From the NCBI GenBank assembly GCA_029582155.1, contig CM055899.1, positions 83,918,056-83,982,055 on the forward strand: DNA of 64,000 nt. Reading direction: 5' to 3'. Below the pieces are notes generated by a model that was not told where the DNA came from, ran no database searches, and worked only from the letters and a program-made list of their open reading frames with translations. The DNA comes from Panopea generosa (taxonomy: Eukaryota; Mollusca; Bivalvia; Adapedonta; Hiatellidae). A program made the translations under genes and the position numbers. Position 1 is the first letter of the stretch, and each line of letters starts with the position of its first letter. Positions 1 through 11,091 of the stretch are shown here, piece after piece.

Positions 1-60
1 GACACCATAAGTTTATAACGTATACTTTAAAATAGATGGTGACAAACTAGACGAACTCAC

Positions 61-211
61 TCATCACAGTCTAGTGTTTCTTCATTAACCACCAGCGGTA
101 TTTGGCATTCTACCAGCGACGCAGTTCCGTTCAAACACTTTGTAAATGTCTGACAACTGGCTTCATACGCACCGTCATCTTTCCCCGTACAGTCGAATCC
201 TCGACACGTGT
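61..211 (-). CDS. Gene A exon 2 (CBM14 domain 1)
   Basis: The exon is 151 nt between a TTTCAG acceptor and a GTGAGT donor, entering in phase 1 and leaving in phase 2. It encodes five of the six CBM14 cysteines and the family's D-G-x-Y segment (DDGAYEASC) before cysteine 2. Length and both phases equal exon 2 of gene C. Confidence 0.85.
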
Positions 212-548
212 CTGAAAGTACGAATATATAGAACTGTTCATTGATTAAGAAATGTTGCTTACTAAACAATGGCATGTGTTCATTAACTGCTATATTTTGT
301 TGTGGGTAAAGTAACATTGCTTTATAAAACATTATTTTTACTCGTCATATATTGGCGAGATTTTACACTGTTTTGTTTAAATAAAATGAAAGAAATGAAG
401 AAACTGAATCTCCTGAATCTCCTGCCGGTTGTTTATTAGAAGGTTCAGTAAGTGTAGACAACAATTGCATTTACAGTCATTTTACAAGTATAATCGGCAA
501 AATGTTCCCAATCTCCCTCCTTCCCTTAAACCCTCCCCCCACCTCTCT

Positions 549-600
<52 letters not shown>

Positions 601-1394
601 AGTTATAGTTAACGGATATAAATAACAGATTAAAAAAGCTTAAAACTAAAATTAAAAATGCACAGCTGTGTAAGCTTATTTTAGCTTGATTGCAAAGGAA
701 GCTCATGGTTTATATGAACCTCTCTCGAGTCCGCCTCCTGGGTACAACCAGTAATGAGTATTGTTATTGAGATACATCAGGCCGAGCTGGGGATCGAACC
801 CGCAGCCTGTGGTGTAGGTTGTAAACACTCTATCCACTATACTACCACCCCACCTTTTCTGTACTGTATACCCCGAGATTCATCTCGTTGTTCAACCAAC
901 TACACGGTGTCAACGTCAACCATATATTGTAACTACAGCGTTAGAATTGGCCAACTGCCTAAGTCTAAAACCGAGACGAGTTGAAAATTCAATTTTAAAA
1001 TAAAATAAAAATCCATAGGTAAATTTACCATAACAAATAGCGGGAGCCGTCTAATAGAAACGACGGTTAATACACAGAAGTTGTTTATGATAGTTTTTAC
1101 ATATTCTTGAATTGTTATAAATTATTATTAAATACTTCCCGTTGCACGATCTGTCTGAGAAATCCCCCATACTGGCGTCGCTGATAAATGAGTTATAGTT
1201 GCAGGCACAATGATTTGGGATTTTTTCACGCACGATACGATGATGGATTGTCTTGTAATTTGAGAACAGACATATGTTTCACTACACAAATTAGCCTATA
1301 CTTAAATATTTAAAAACTTGCAAATGAAAAAAGCATCTGCTTTATTATGGTTTCATAGTGGCTACAGAAAACTACAGTAGGTTTCACTAGCATT

Positions 1395-1468
<74 letters not shown>

Positions 1469-3756
1469 GTATTGCCATAATGATTTTTTAAACTGTAGGG
1501 GAAGGTGCCGGACCTAATGTTTGCAGAACTCGTGGCCCGACCCCATTTCATGATATATTGAAATAAAATATGTTTAAACTTATGACAAAAAAAATAAGAA
1601 AATGTTGGTAAATCAGGGCCAGCTAAGATAGGACGTTTATGCATCAAGGCAAGGACAAAAAAGAAGACAAAATGTTTAAATTTGCTTTGTTTGAAGCTCG
1701 CTTTCTATAAACTTTGTGAGAGATATCATCGCACTTTTATTTTGTAATAGTATGTCAATTTTACCTATATATGAATAACTTGTATCACATAATTTATCAA
1801 TTTTTGCGTTCAAATGTTCACCTGAATTATCAAATTTGGGACAACAAAATATGAAATGTTTTTCATCTTCAACAATATTCAAATTACACTGCTTACAAAA
1901 TCTTTGGTCTCTTGGTAAACCAATATGCCGACCTAATGTGTTTGCAATAGGAAGGGAAGCGGAGCGTAGTTGTTTTATACACGATCTTAAAGTGGTTCAT
2001 TTTAAGATAAAATTCGCACTCGTATTCACATTTATTATTCTTATATATAATTAGTTAATTTTGAGAATTTATATCATTTGTCCATTTTGTCTTTTAATAT
2101 TGTAGTTTTTGATAACGCACATCTTGGGTAAATGTGGTGTTATGAAAGCTTCTTATAGACAAGGAATTTAAGTCAATTTCTTTATCAATTTCTTTATATA
2201 TAGATTTAACATCTGAAAACCAATTGTATTTACATCTTAAATAATCATATGAAAATATTTTCGTACATAGCTATACTGTTTTCCCAAACCGTAAAGCACT
2301 TAGTTTACGTCTTATATGTGGGTTTCCCCAGCTCATATCACCTTGAATTCCTGGTGTAAATGTACCGTTATGTATTTGATATCACTATTATGTCGTGTTT
2401 CAGATTTAGAACATCTTTTGCATCCCCATACCGAAGTTGCATAGTCCATTTTAGGTACTATTCTCGCATCATTTTATTCTATGTAGAAAACATTAATGAC
2501 CAAACGCACGACCCGATTTAATCCCGGTTCGGACAAAAATGTTATTTTCCTTTCATCATGGCATATATAATGAGTGACTTACATCTAAAAGCTTCTAAAC
2601 ATTATTCTTAAACCTTGCTGACTGGATATACACATCTGACTAGATATACAAGCTGACTGGATTTATACACATCTGACTAGATATACACAGCTGACTGGAT
2701 TTATACACATCTGACTAGATATACACATCTGACTGGATATATACACATCTGACTGGATATACCCAGCTGATTGGATATACACACACGTCTGACTGGATAT
2801 GTACAGCTGGCTGGATATACACATCTGACTGGATATACACATCTGCCTGGATATACACATCTGACTGGATATACACATCTGACTGGATATATACAGCTGA
2901 CTGGATATACACATCTGACTGGATATACACATCTGCCTGGATATACACATCTGACTGGATATACATATTTGTCTTGATATACACATCTAACTGGATATAC
3001 ACAGCTGATTGGATATACACACACGTCTGACTGGATATACACATCTGCCTGGATATACACATCTGCCTGGATATACACATCTGACTGGATTTATACACAT
3101 CTGACTAGATATACACATCTGACTGGATATATACACATCTGACTGGATATACCCAGCTGATTGGATATACACACACGTCTGACTGGATATGTACAGCTGA
3201 CTGGATATACACATCTGACTGGATATACACATCTGCCTGGATATACACATCTGACTGGATATACACATCTGACTGGATATATACAGCTGACTGGATATAC
3301 ACATCTGACTGGATATACACATCTGATTGGATATACGCATCTGACTGGATATATACACATCTGACTGGGTATACCCAGCTGATTGGATATACACACACGT
3401 CTGACTGGATATATACAGCTGACAGGATATACACATCTGACTGGATATACCCAGCTGATTGGATATACACAAACGTCTGACTGGATATATACAGCTGACT
3501 GGATATACACATTAATTCTAAGACAACGTGTCTGACAGGATGCTGTTTGTAAGAATAACACGTGACAATGTGCTGAAGAATGCTGGAATAACTGCTACTG
3601 CGCGTCACAAACAATGCGATCATAAAGTTCATAAAACGATCATAAACTTTAAAGATATGACACCTGAGAAGTGCGACTTTTCAAATTAAATAGATTTGGT
3701 TACTTACGTATCGTGATGATCGTGATGCAGACAGCTGACAGAAGATAAAGTTCCAT
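61..3756 (-). CDS. Gene A: secreted chitin-binding (CBM14) protein, 5' part
   Basis: Two spliced exons are inside the window: 3756-3708 (signal peptide) and 211-61 (first chitin-binding domain). Joined, they give 66 codons plus 2 nt. Residues 1-16 are a hydrophobic leader (MELYLLSAVC start). The CBM14 half-domain has cysteines at residues 24, 36, 42, 52 and 65, with spacings 11-5-9-12 exactly as in genes B and C; the sixth cysteine should lie in the next exon, off the left edge. Splice sites are good: donor GTAAGT after 3708, acceptor TTTCAG before 211, donor GTGAGT after 61. The intron phases (1 then 2) match its two paralogues. CBM14 proteins bind chitin extracellularly; whether this one acts in shell, gut lining or defence cannot be read from sequence. 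It is divergent to gene B. About half to two thirds is inferred to be missing beyond the window. Confidence 0.8.
554..598. repeat. (CA)n microsatellite
   Basis: An uninterrupted CA dinucleotide run of about 22 units lies directly after a C-rich stretch, in intron 1 of gene A. Confidence 0.97.
685..856 (-). mobile_element. tRNA-derived SINE, family S1, copy 1
   Basis: On the minus strand the right part reads as a tRNA-like head with an A box (GTAGTATAGTGGATAGAG) and a B box (GGGTTCGATCCCC). It is followed by a body containing an ACTGGTTGTACCCAGGAGG-like segment. A second copy of the family lies at about 47280-47440. The head has acceptor-like ends but no convincing cloverleaf, so it is a SINE and not a tRNA gene. 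Confidence 0.75.
1397..1465. repeat. (CT)n microsatellite
   Basis: A pure CT run of about 34 units in intron 1 of gene A. Confidence 0.98.
1676..2470 (-). pseudogene. LINE 3' relic (CR1/Jockey-like), degenerate
   Basis: On the minus strand, fragments read MDYATSVWGCK (the post-RT 'LYGxEVWG' segment) near 2450. After frameshifts there is a zinc-knuckle-like motif FCKQCNLNIVEDEKHFIF near 1890-1840 and a typical C-terminus ending at 1676. The C-x2-C...E-D-E-x-HF...C pattern recurs in the LINE copies near 18.9, 33.4, 57.4 and 62.9 kb. Several stops and frame changes show it is dead. It sits in intron 1 of gene A on the same strand as the gene. Confidence 0.7.
2618..3511. repeat. 18-bp minisatellite array
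   Basis: The unit is ACATCTGACTGGATATAC with point variants (AGCTGACTGG, ATCTGCCTGG) and occasional 2-4 bp insertions. A larger block repeats at an offset of 390 bp (compare 2701 onward with 3091 onward). Because the unit is a multiple of three, several frames stay open on both strands; these are not credible genes. It lies in intron 1 of gene A. Confidence 0.97.
3708..3756 (-). CDS. Gene A exon 1 (signal peptide)
   Basis: The exon is 49 nt: the ATG at 3756-3754, 16 codons in all, and one extra base (phase 1), followed by GTAAGT. The residues are almost all hydrophobic. It was found by looking for a partner exon with the same length and phase as exon 1 of gene B. Confidence 0.75.
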
Positions 3757-3810
3757 AATTAAGACTAAACACGAACACGTTATCTGACAAGCTGCGATTG
3801 TTCCTTGGTC

Positions 3811-3818
3811 ATAAATAT
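3811..3818 (-). promoter_or_regulatory. Candidate TATA-like box for gene A
   Basis: On the minus strand an AT-rich ATATTTAT lies about 55 nt upstream of the gene A start codon, a spacing similar to that of the better TATA boxes of genes B and C. It is weak and positional only. Confidence 0.3.
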
Positions 3819-4169
3819 CAATTTGCTGATGAAAGAGTATGTTATGGATTAAGACATTCGTGTCTAATAAATACCATGCCTAATGTGACGTAATCTGTTT
3901 GACGAGAGCTTATGTGTACTACCCTCCCGTTAAAATAACGGTACGCCATTAGGCCACTGTAATGTGGTTGTTGTTTATTTTATCAATAAACTGCCTTTTT
4001 AAGTTAAAGCCAAATCTAAGCTAAAAGCTAATAATTGCATACAAAAAACAAAAAGTCTAAAAATCAATTACTAGTAGCTGATATAGCACAACTCAGTGAT
4101 ATAGTAGACGATAGTACTTTGAAACAATTTGAAATAGCGACAAGTACTTCAGTTAAAGCACGTCGATAT
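3819..4169. other. Gene A upstream flank
   Basis: Unique AT-rich sequence. No motif or coding segment recognised. Confidence 0.5.
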
Positions 4170-4930
4170 ATAGTGCTCCGTGCTAATAAATAGACTTTTG
4201 GGGCCAGTTGATAGCGCTCCATGTTCACATGTAGATGTCGGCAGCGCACAGACTTTTAGGACAAGTCGATAGCGCTCTCAGTCGGGACCCACGAGAAAAA
4301 GTGACAATGCCTTCCATTAAAGCAATCTAGCGCTCCGTAATAAAATGTAGACGTCGGCTGCTATTCGTGCTGATAAACAGTAATTTGGGACAAATCCACA
4401 GCTACCGTGCTCAAATGTAGACGCCGGTAGTGCACATACTTTAAGGATAAATCGGCAGCGCTCTGTGCTCAAATGTAGACGTCGGCAGCTCTCCGTGCTG
4501 AAAAACTGAACATTTTAGGATATGTCGACAGCGCTTTATCTGCGCTTAAATGTAGAAACTGGCAGCGCATCGCGCTGATAAACATATTTTAGGCCAAGTT
4601 GATAGCACTCTGTGCTCAAATGTAGACGTTGCCCGCGCTCCGTGCTGACAAACATACTTTTGGGGCAAGTTGATAGCACTCCGTGCTCAAATGTAGACGT
4701 TGGCAGCGCTCCGTGCTGATAAACATATTTTAGGCCAAATTGATAGCACTCCGTGCTCAAATGTAGACGCTGGCAGCCCATCGTACTGATAAACATATTT
4801 TAGGCCAAGTTGATAGTACTCCGTGTTCAAATGTTGACGTTGTCAGCGCTCCGTGATAACACACATACTTTTGGGGCAAAATGATAGCACTCCGTGCTCA
4901 AATGCAGGCGTTGGCAGCGCTCCTGATTGT
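4170..4930. repeat. Degenerate ~70-bp tandem array
   Basis: About ten diverged units carry the recurring pieces CTCCGTGCTGATAAACATA, TTTTAGGCCAAGTTGATAGC and TCAAATGTAGACGTTGGCAG. The period is 70-71 bp with indels, so the minus-strand frames repeat only every two units. This is an older, more decayed array than its neighbours. Confidence 0.9.
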
Positions 4931-5964
4931 TCATGTTTGCGTTGATAAAGTGATTGTAGAAGGCAAGCTGATGGTGTCTTTTGCTGAGACAGATACTCAC
5001 AGGGCTAGCCGATAAACAGATTGTACCTCACACCAAGATAAAGTTCTATGTTGATAAACAGACTGCTGAAGGCAAGTCGATTGTACTCTGTGCTGATGAA
5101 CGTGCTGTTGAAGGCAAGTCGACTGTACTCTGTGCTGATTAACGAACTGTTGAAGTTAAGTCGATTGTACTCTTTGTAAATGAACCTTCTGTTGAATGCA
5201 AGTGATTAATATTTATGTTCTTACAAACATACTGGCCTATACACATAGATAGCGGTCTGTGCAGATAACCAGACTGTTCTATACAAGTCGATTGTACTCT
5301 GTGCTGATGAACGTGCTGTTGAAGGCAAGTCGATTGTAGTCTGTGCTGATGAACGTGCTGTTGAAGGCAAGTCGATTGTTCTCTGTGCTGATGAACGTGC
5401 TGTTGAAGGCAAGTCGATTGTACTCTGTGCTGATGAACGTGCTGTTGAAGGCAAGTCGATTATACTCTGTGCTGATGAACGTACTGTCAAAGGCAAGTCG
5501 ATTGTTCTCTGTGTTAATGAACCTTCTGCTGAATGTAAGTGATTAATATCTCTGTTCTTATAAACATACTGGCCTATACACATAGATAGCGGTCTGTGCT
5601 GATAACCAGACTGTTCTATACAAGTTTATTGCACTGTGTACTGAAAAATAGACAGCTGAAGAAATGTTTATTGTACTCTTTGCTGATAAACAAACTATTG
5701 AAGACAAATTGATTGTACTCTGTGCTAATAAACAGACGGCTCCATAAACGTAGATTACGTTTTGTGCTGATAAACGGACTGTTGAAGAGAACTAGAATGT
5801 ACTACGTTCTGATAAACAGACTGTTGAAGGCAAATAGATTGCACGCTGGGCTGATGAACATATTGTTCAAGACAAGATGTTTGCACCTCGTGCTGATGAA
5901 AAGACGGTTGAAGACGTGTTGATTGCACTCTGTGCTGATAAACATACTGCACCATACCCATAGA
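4931..5964. repeat. 42-bp tandem array with ~337-bp higher-order copy
   Basis: The core unit contains GTGCTGATGAACGTGCTG and TTGAAGGCAAGTCGATTGTA; the period is 42 bp in 5280-5520. A compound block (ACTGGCCTATACACATAGAT and neighbours) occurs at 5231 and again at 5568, an offset of 337 bp. The right part degenerates into GCTGATAAACAGACTGTTGA units. Confidence 0.92.
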
Positions 5965-6774
5965 ATACGTTCTGTGATGATAAACAGACTGTTGAATGTT
6001 AATTTATAACATGATTTGTAAAGATGCAGACTGCTTGATACAAGTCAATAGCGCTATTTATTAAAACGCAGATAATTGGAGACAAGTCAACTGTCCTCTA
6101 CTGCTATTGTTGTTATGTTGTTTATTGCAGTGGTGTGAAGAAATGCGTTCGAGGACTTGGAATATTTACTCAAATGAACTCTCTCGTTAAATTACGGTCT
6201 AACAAGTTTGAAACATGTCTTTTGAAAAGCAGTGAAAATGACTATGCAATCCAGTAATCGCTTAAGTATACTTAAAATTTGTTGATATTGTACGAAATCT
6301 CCGGTTACTAGCAACACACCTGCTTGTAAATATAATTACCATGGCCTTATCTAACATTATATCATTAAGTATTTGGCATTGCTCTATTTATATGTTATTG
6401 TATAGGCAGTCCTTGATGTAACATGGGCGTTATCACTTTCCATTACAGGATCGCGACCTACTAAATAGCCCAGTTGTTAGGCCTTGGAAAGACGGATACA
6501 AGCAAGAGACTGTATTGTATTGAACAACGTTTATTGTCGCATTCAACAGTTTATATAATGTCTAAATGAAACAATAATGTAGAGTTTGCACTGGAGCCTT
6601 GTGTCGCAGTTCTAAGCATGGTACCTGATCTATATCTTCACCTCAGTATTGCTAATGGAATTTGTTTCAGTTGTTGTATGGTGTTTAGCGTCGCTTTCAA
6701 CAATTGTTCAGTCGTATCGCGACGGTGTCTACTTGAAACAGTATTCTAAGCGCTGTCACACTGGAATATCATGC
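5965..6774. other. No feature recognised
   Basis: Mixed AT-rich sequence. Short open frames here lack any domain signal. Confidence 0.5.
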
Positions 6775-6980
6775 CGCAGACGCATCGTATGCTACCCCAC
6801 CCAGCCACATTATACTGACACCGGGCCGACCAGACCTAGAACTCTCCTCTAAATGCTGCGCGTCAAGCGAGGAAGCTTCTAGTACCATTTTTAAAGTCTT
6901 TGGTATGACCCGGCCGGGGAGTGAACCCACGACCTTCCGTATGCGAGGCGGACGCTCTACCACTAGACCACCCCGCGGTC
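6775..6980 (-). mobile_element. tRNA-derived SINE, family S2
   Basis: The minus strand begins with a tRNA-like head (A box TGGTCTAGTGGTAGAGCG, B box region GTGGGTTCACTCCCC). It continues into a body with GGTACTAGAAGCTTCCTCGC and ends near GTCAGTATAATGTGGCTGGG. Such a body resembles the conserved central domains of metazoan SINE superfamilies; I cannot say which one with certainty. Confidence 0.75.
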
Positions 6981-8279
6981 TAATTTGTTTCAGCCAAATA
7001 TATTTTGACTATTATAGATACTATGTACGTGTATGATATATATAATCTAAGTTAGGTATCGGGGGAAAGTCGTTTTAGTGGTATATTGAATCATTTTACT
7101 TTTGAAATTTACATTAAAATTGATTTTAATAGAGAGGAATTAATTTAGTGTTACTTAAAAACAGCAAACATTCATATATTTTGCTATAACTTCAGATAAG
7201 CGTAAAATAGTGTGATAAAACTTTCAGCACTTTTGAATGCAATTAAAAAATATAAGAAAAATTATGGATAAAAAATCAAAGTTTTTATCCATCAATATAT
7301 TGCATCGATAAGTGCCATTCAAAATCGTCAGATTGTTTGATGACCTGTCATATGTTGCTACGTACATACGTGCATACGTGCTTTCACGTGTTTAGTCCTA
7401 TACCGTGTGTGCTTGCACGCGCGTGAATACGTCCGGAACATATTTAGACCTCAGGCCCCTTTAAAGCGATTGCCTTGGTTACGTTAACATTTAAACTGTG
7501 CAACGTGTTTGTCACATCTAGTGAATTAAGTACAGAAGTACTGCCTAGATCTGCCCAAAGGTTATAAAATGATTGTCATGCTCAACTCAAATTCGTTTTA
7601 AAAAACAATTTCTATGGTTCATTTAAAAACACAAATTAAATAATAATAATAATAATAATCGTAATAATAAGTCTTTATATAACGACAGAACGCATTTGAA
7701 CAAGTCAATCTCCCATGAAATCCTCACACATGTATACATTATTCACATTATTGCGCTAAATGAAAAATAACAGTAACAGTACATCAAGTTATTCATCAAT
7801 TTTAGTTACAAGAATATGAGTCATAAATGTATTGTTGACAATGCGTGTAATATTCATACCCAACTTTCAGTACCTTATGTAATTATCAATAATTCGGATT
7901 TTTTCGCCTAAACATATGTAGTCTTGTATCCTGCCCAACTTCATTCCGTTACTTTCCATTACTACTACTTAAGATAAGTTATGAATATGAGCCCAGCTGC
8001 ATTTTGAGTCGTGGAGTATAACGGGTATTAATTCCTATTTTTTTTACAAGTACTTTGTTCATAACAATCACAACGTACATCCTCGATCAAACACCCGAAT
8101 ATCTCCGCAACCAACAAGGAACCGGATACTAACAAATAGACGGAGTTTCCAGGGTTAAAGTCGTGAGAGCTGCATTACGATTGTGGACAGAGTTGAGAAA
8201 CAATTGGATTTATAATTCACGAATATTTAAGGAAAGTCCCTGCACACAGAACTATGTTATGATAAAGTATCTACATATA
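6981..8279. other. No gene recognised; short (AAT)n run
   Basis: AT-rich intergenic DNA. A TAA/AAT trinucleotide run lies at about 7640-7662. No coding signal was seen on either strand. Confidence 0.5.
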
Positions 8280-8837
8280 CAGGGCGTCTAATCTATACAC
8301 AATAGTAAACATGGGGGGCTCTTGGTAAGGGATAAAGCTAATGTCTACGACTGTCTGTGAACGAGAGAATCAACGAATCCAACTTCGCCATTTAATGAAC
8401 ACGCCCACTCAAGTTGATCAGTCATTACTACTGATTATTTACAAACATACTAGTAACCATAGAAATATGACAGACACTTTATTATACTCTGATTTATAGC
8501 CATGTATAAAAAGTTATGTCTTTTTTACGTTTTAAAGCTTAACAAACAACACAGTTCATATAATTAAAATATATTTGCAAAATAAGGGTATTATTTCTGA
8601 TAAAAAATAGTTTCTTAAATATATTTTGAAACATTAACCACCTTCTTAGTCAACACAATATACGTGAATGTGCATCTACATGATGAGGTATTGCTAAATG
8701 GCCCAGCTTTTTATGACGAATATTACTATATAACAAGCTACACAACATGAAATGTATTCGGATTCGCCACAACAATATGGTCAATACAAATTTACATATT
8801 AGCCTGTTGGAACGGTCAACACAATTATAACGCCCTG
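8280..8837. mobile_element. Candidate MITE with short TIRs and TA flanks
   Basis: CAGGGCGT at 8280-8287 and its exact reverse complement ACGCCCTG at 8830-8837 bound a 558-bp non-coding segment; each end abuts a TA (8278-8279 and 8838-8839). A CAGGG-type terminus with a TA target is typical of Tc1/mariner-derived MITEs. The matching arm is only 8 bp, with a loosely similar TAAT just inside, so chance is possible. Confidence 0.4.
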
Positions 8838-8954
8838 TATCGAGAAATAGGGAATGTGAGCTTTGACATGTGAAATATTATCGTAGTGTGTGTTTTGCAA
8901 GGCTAGCCTTATTAATTTATAAAAACAGTGTTCATTGTTCATAACGCAAATAAT

Positions 8955-10075
8955 TTGCACATATACACATATATTCACAACTATGCACATCTATACACAT
9001 ATACCTTCTATACACACCTAAACATATATATATATACACATTTATACAAATATACACATTTATACGCACATATACACAACTGAACATATCTATACACATC
9101 TATACATTTATATACATTTACACATCACAACACATCTATTCGCATCTATACACACTTATACACATCTATACAAATCTATACTCATCTATATAAAGCTATA
9201 CATATCTATACACGTCTATACACAACTATACACATCTATTCACATCTATACACATATACACATATATACACATTTTACACACCTAAACATATCTATACAC
9301 ATCTATATACATCTATACACATATATACGCATCTATTCACATCTATACTTACCTATGCACATCTATACACAATAATACACATATTTACTCATCTGTATAT
9401 ATATATATACACATATCTATACAAATCTATTCACATCTAGACACCGTATAAACATATACACATCTATACACATCTATACATCAATAAATATCTATACACA
9501 TCTATACACAACTATACACCTATACACATCTATACACATCTATACACATCTATACATACCTATACTCATCCATACACTCATATACACATCTTTACAAATC
9601 TATACATGCCTATACACACCTTTACACATATATACACATCTTTACACATCTATAATCATCTATAAACAACTATACACAACTATACACATATATACACAAC
9701 TATACACAAGTATACACATATATACCTCTATACACATCTATTCATACCTATACACTTTTATACACATATATACACATCTATACACAATTATACACATATA
9801 TACACATCTTTACACATCTATAATTATCTATAAACAACTATACACAACTATACACATATATACACAACTATACACAACTATACACATATATACCTCTATA
9901 CACATCTATACATACCTATACACTTTTATACATATATATACACATTTATACATATCTATCATCATCTATACATATCTGTACACAACTATACACATATACA
10001 CTTCTATACACATCTATACACAACTATACACATCTATACACACATATATACACATATATACACATATCGTTATTG
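8955..10075. repeat. ~10-bp simple tandem array (CTATACACAT)
   Basis: More than 1.1 kb of CTATACACAT and close variants (TATATACACA, CTTTACACAT, CAACTATACA). Some blocks are repeated as longer copies, for example the stretch near 9640-9720 recurring near 9810-9890. Confidence 0.97.
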
Positions 10076-10901
10076 TTTTTCCTATATACATGTATATGGT
10101 AGCGTTGAAAACCAAAACATGTTTTTGTTACTCAATGTACAGTTATGTTATAAAGAACGCCGAAAGTTTATTTATATTTTTCTTTCAAGTCATAGTTATG
10201 TTAAAGAACCTACACGAATCCCGTTTATACAGTAATCACCATCTTTTAACAAGTGATGTTACGCTTGTTCTAATACTTTGAGTAAAATATCAAAACATAC
10301 AAATATATTTTTTCTACACTACCGATAATGATAAAAGAACATATTTGTTACACTTTTTGTAATATATAAATGCGAATATAAAAAAAACAAATACTTAGTT
10401 TAAATTAATAATTTTTTGAAACGAAGTTAAGTGAAAATTTATGAAAATTGTCGAGTTACTTTAATATAAACCTCTAATAAGATGATTATTTCCTTGGTCC
10501 TTCCTGTCTTTAGATTCTGTGCAGGTTTAACTAAGGTTTACATATAGCAATCAATATGTTCTCAGAGATATTGACGATTCAATACATCGATAATCGATAT
10601 TGTTCTGTGCCATTGGTCAATCAACTTCATTCACAATGGCGAGATTTTGGTTCTACGCACGTTGTTTGTATGTTGTAAAAAAACTTCTCTCGATGTCAAA
10701 TGACAAATCATATCTCATTCCTATGTCAAATTACAAATAATGTCTGACCATCGATGTCAAATTACACCTCACGATTGATGTCAAATGAAAAATAATCTGT
10801 TTGAACGATTGCTGTTTAAATTTTAAGTTATGTTGCTATAATACCTAACGGATATCAAGAAATGATTTTAATTTCCCCCCGCTGCGTACCCCATTTCATT
10901 T
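10076..10901. other. Gene B upstream region with four GATGTCAAAT repeats
   Basis: Mostly unique AT-rich DNA. Between about 10693 and 10793 a GATGTCAAAT/TATGTCAAAT motif occurs four times at 28-40 bp intervals, some 250-350 bp upstream of the gene B start codon. No coding signal was seen. Confidence 0.5.
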
Positions 10902-10909
10902 TATAAATA
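10902..10909 (+). promoter_or_regulatory. Distal TATA-like box, gene B
   Basis: TATAAATA occurs 133 nt before the start codon. It is an alternative to the identical octamer at 10984. Confidence 0.3.
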
Positions 10910-10983
10910 GTTGGCACCGAAGAACGTTCGCCCTTAATTTTAACCACCAGGAACTTCGGCATTGTAAACAGTAAAACTTGGAT

Positions 10984-10991
10984 TATAAATA
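10984..10991 (+). promoter_or_regulatory. Candidate TATA box, gene B
   Basis: TATAAATA begins 59 nt upstream of the ATG at 11043. A start site about 30 nt downstream would give a 5' leader of roughly 25-30 nt. Confidence 0.5.
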
Positions 10992-11042
10992 AAAGCGATT
11001 TAGTTAGAATATATGACTTTGTGAATTGAACTTTGTTTTAAA

Positions 11043-11091
11043 ATGGAAAAAATACTCATCGCTATTTTTGTTTTTTCGGCATGCTTTACAT
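11043..11091 (+). CDS. Gene B exon 1 (signal peptide)
   Basis: The exon is 49 nt, 16 codons (MEKILIAIFVFSACFT) plus one base, followed by GTAAGT. ATG context is AAAATGG. It is short enough to be missed by ORF-based calling and was placed by phase and by similarity in length to exon 1 of gene A. Confidence 0.82.

Larger units (their letters stand above)
212..3707 (-). other. Gene A intron 1 and its contents
   Basis: This 3.5 kb phase-1 intron holds a CA microsatellite, a tRNA-type SINE, a CT microsatellite, a LINE 3' relic and an 18-bp minisatellite, all listed separately. The stretches 212-553, 860-1396 and 2471-2617 show nothing recognisable. Confidence 0.7.

Noticed and set aside
2663..3632. 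Overlapping frames of 107-175 codons on the minus strand
   Set aside because: Products of the 18-bp array; no conserved residues other than the repeat.
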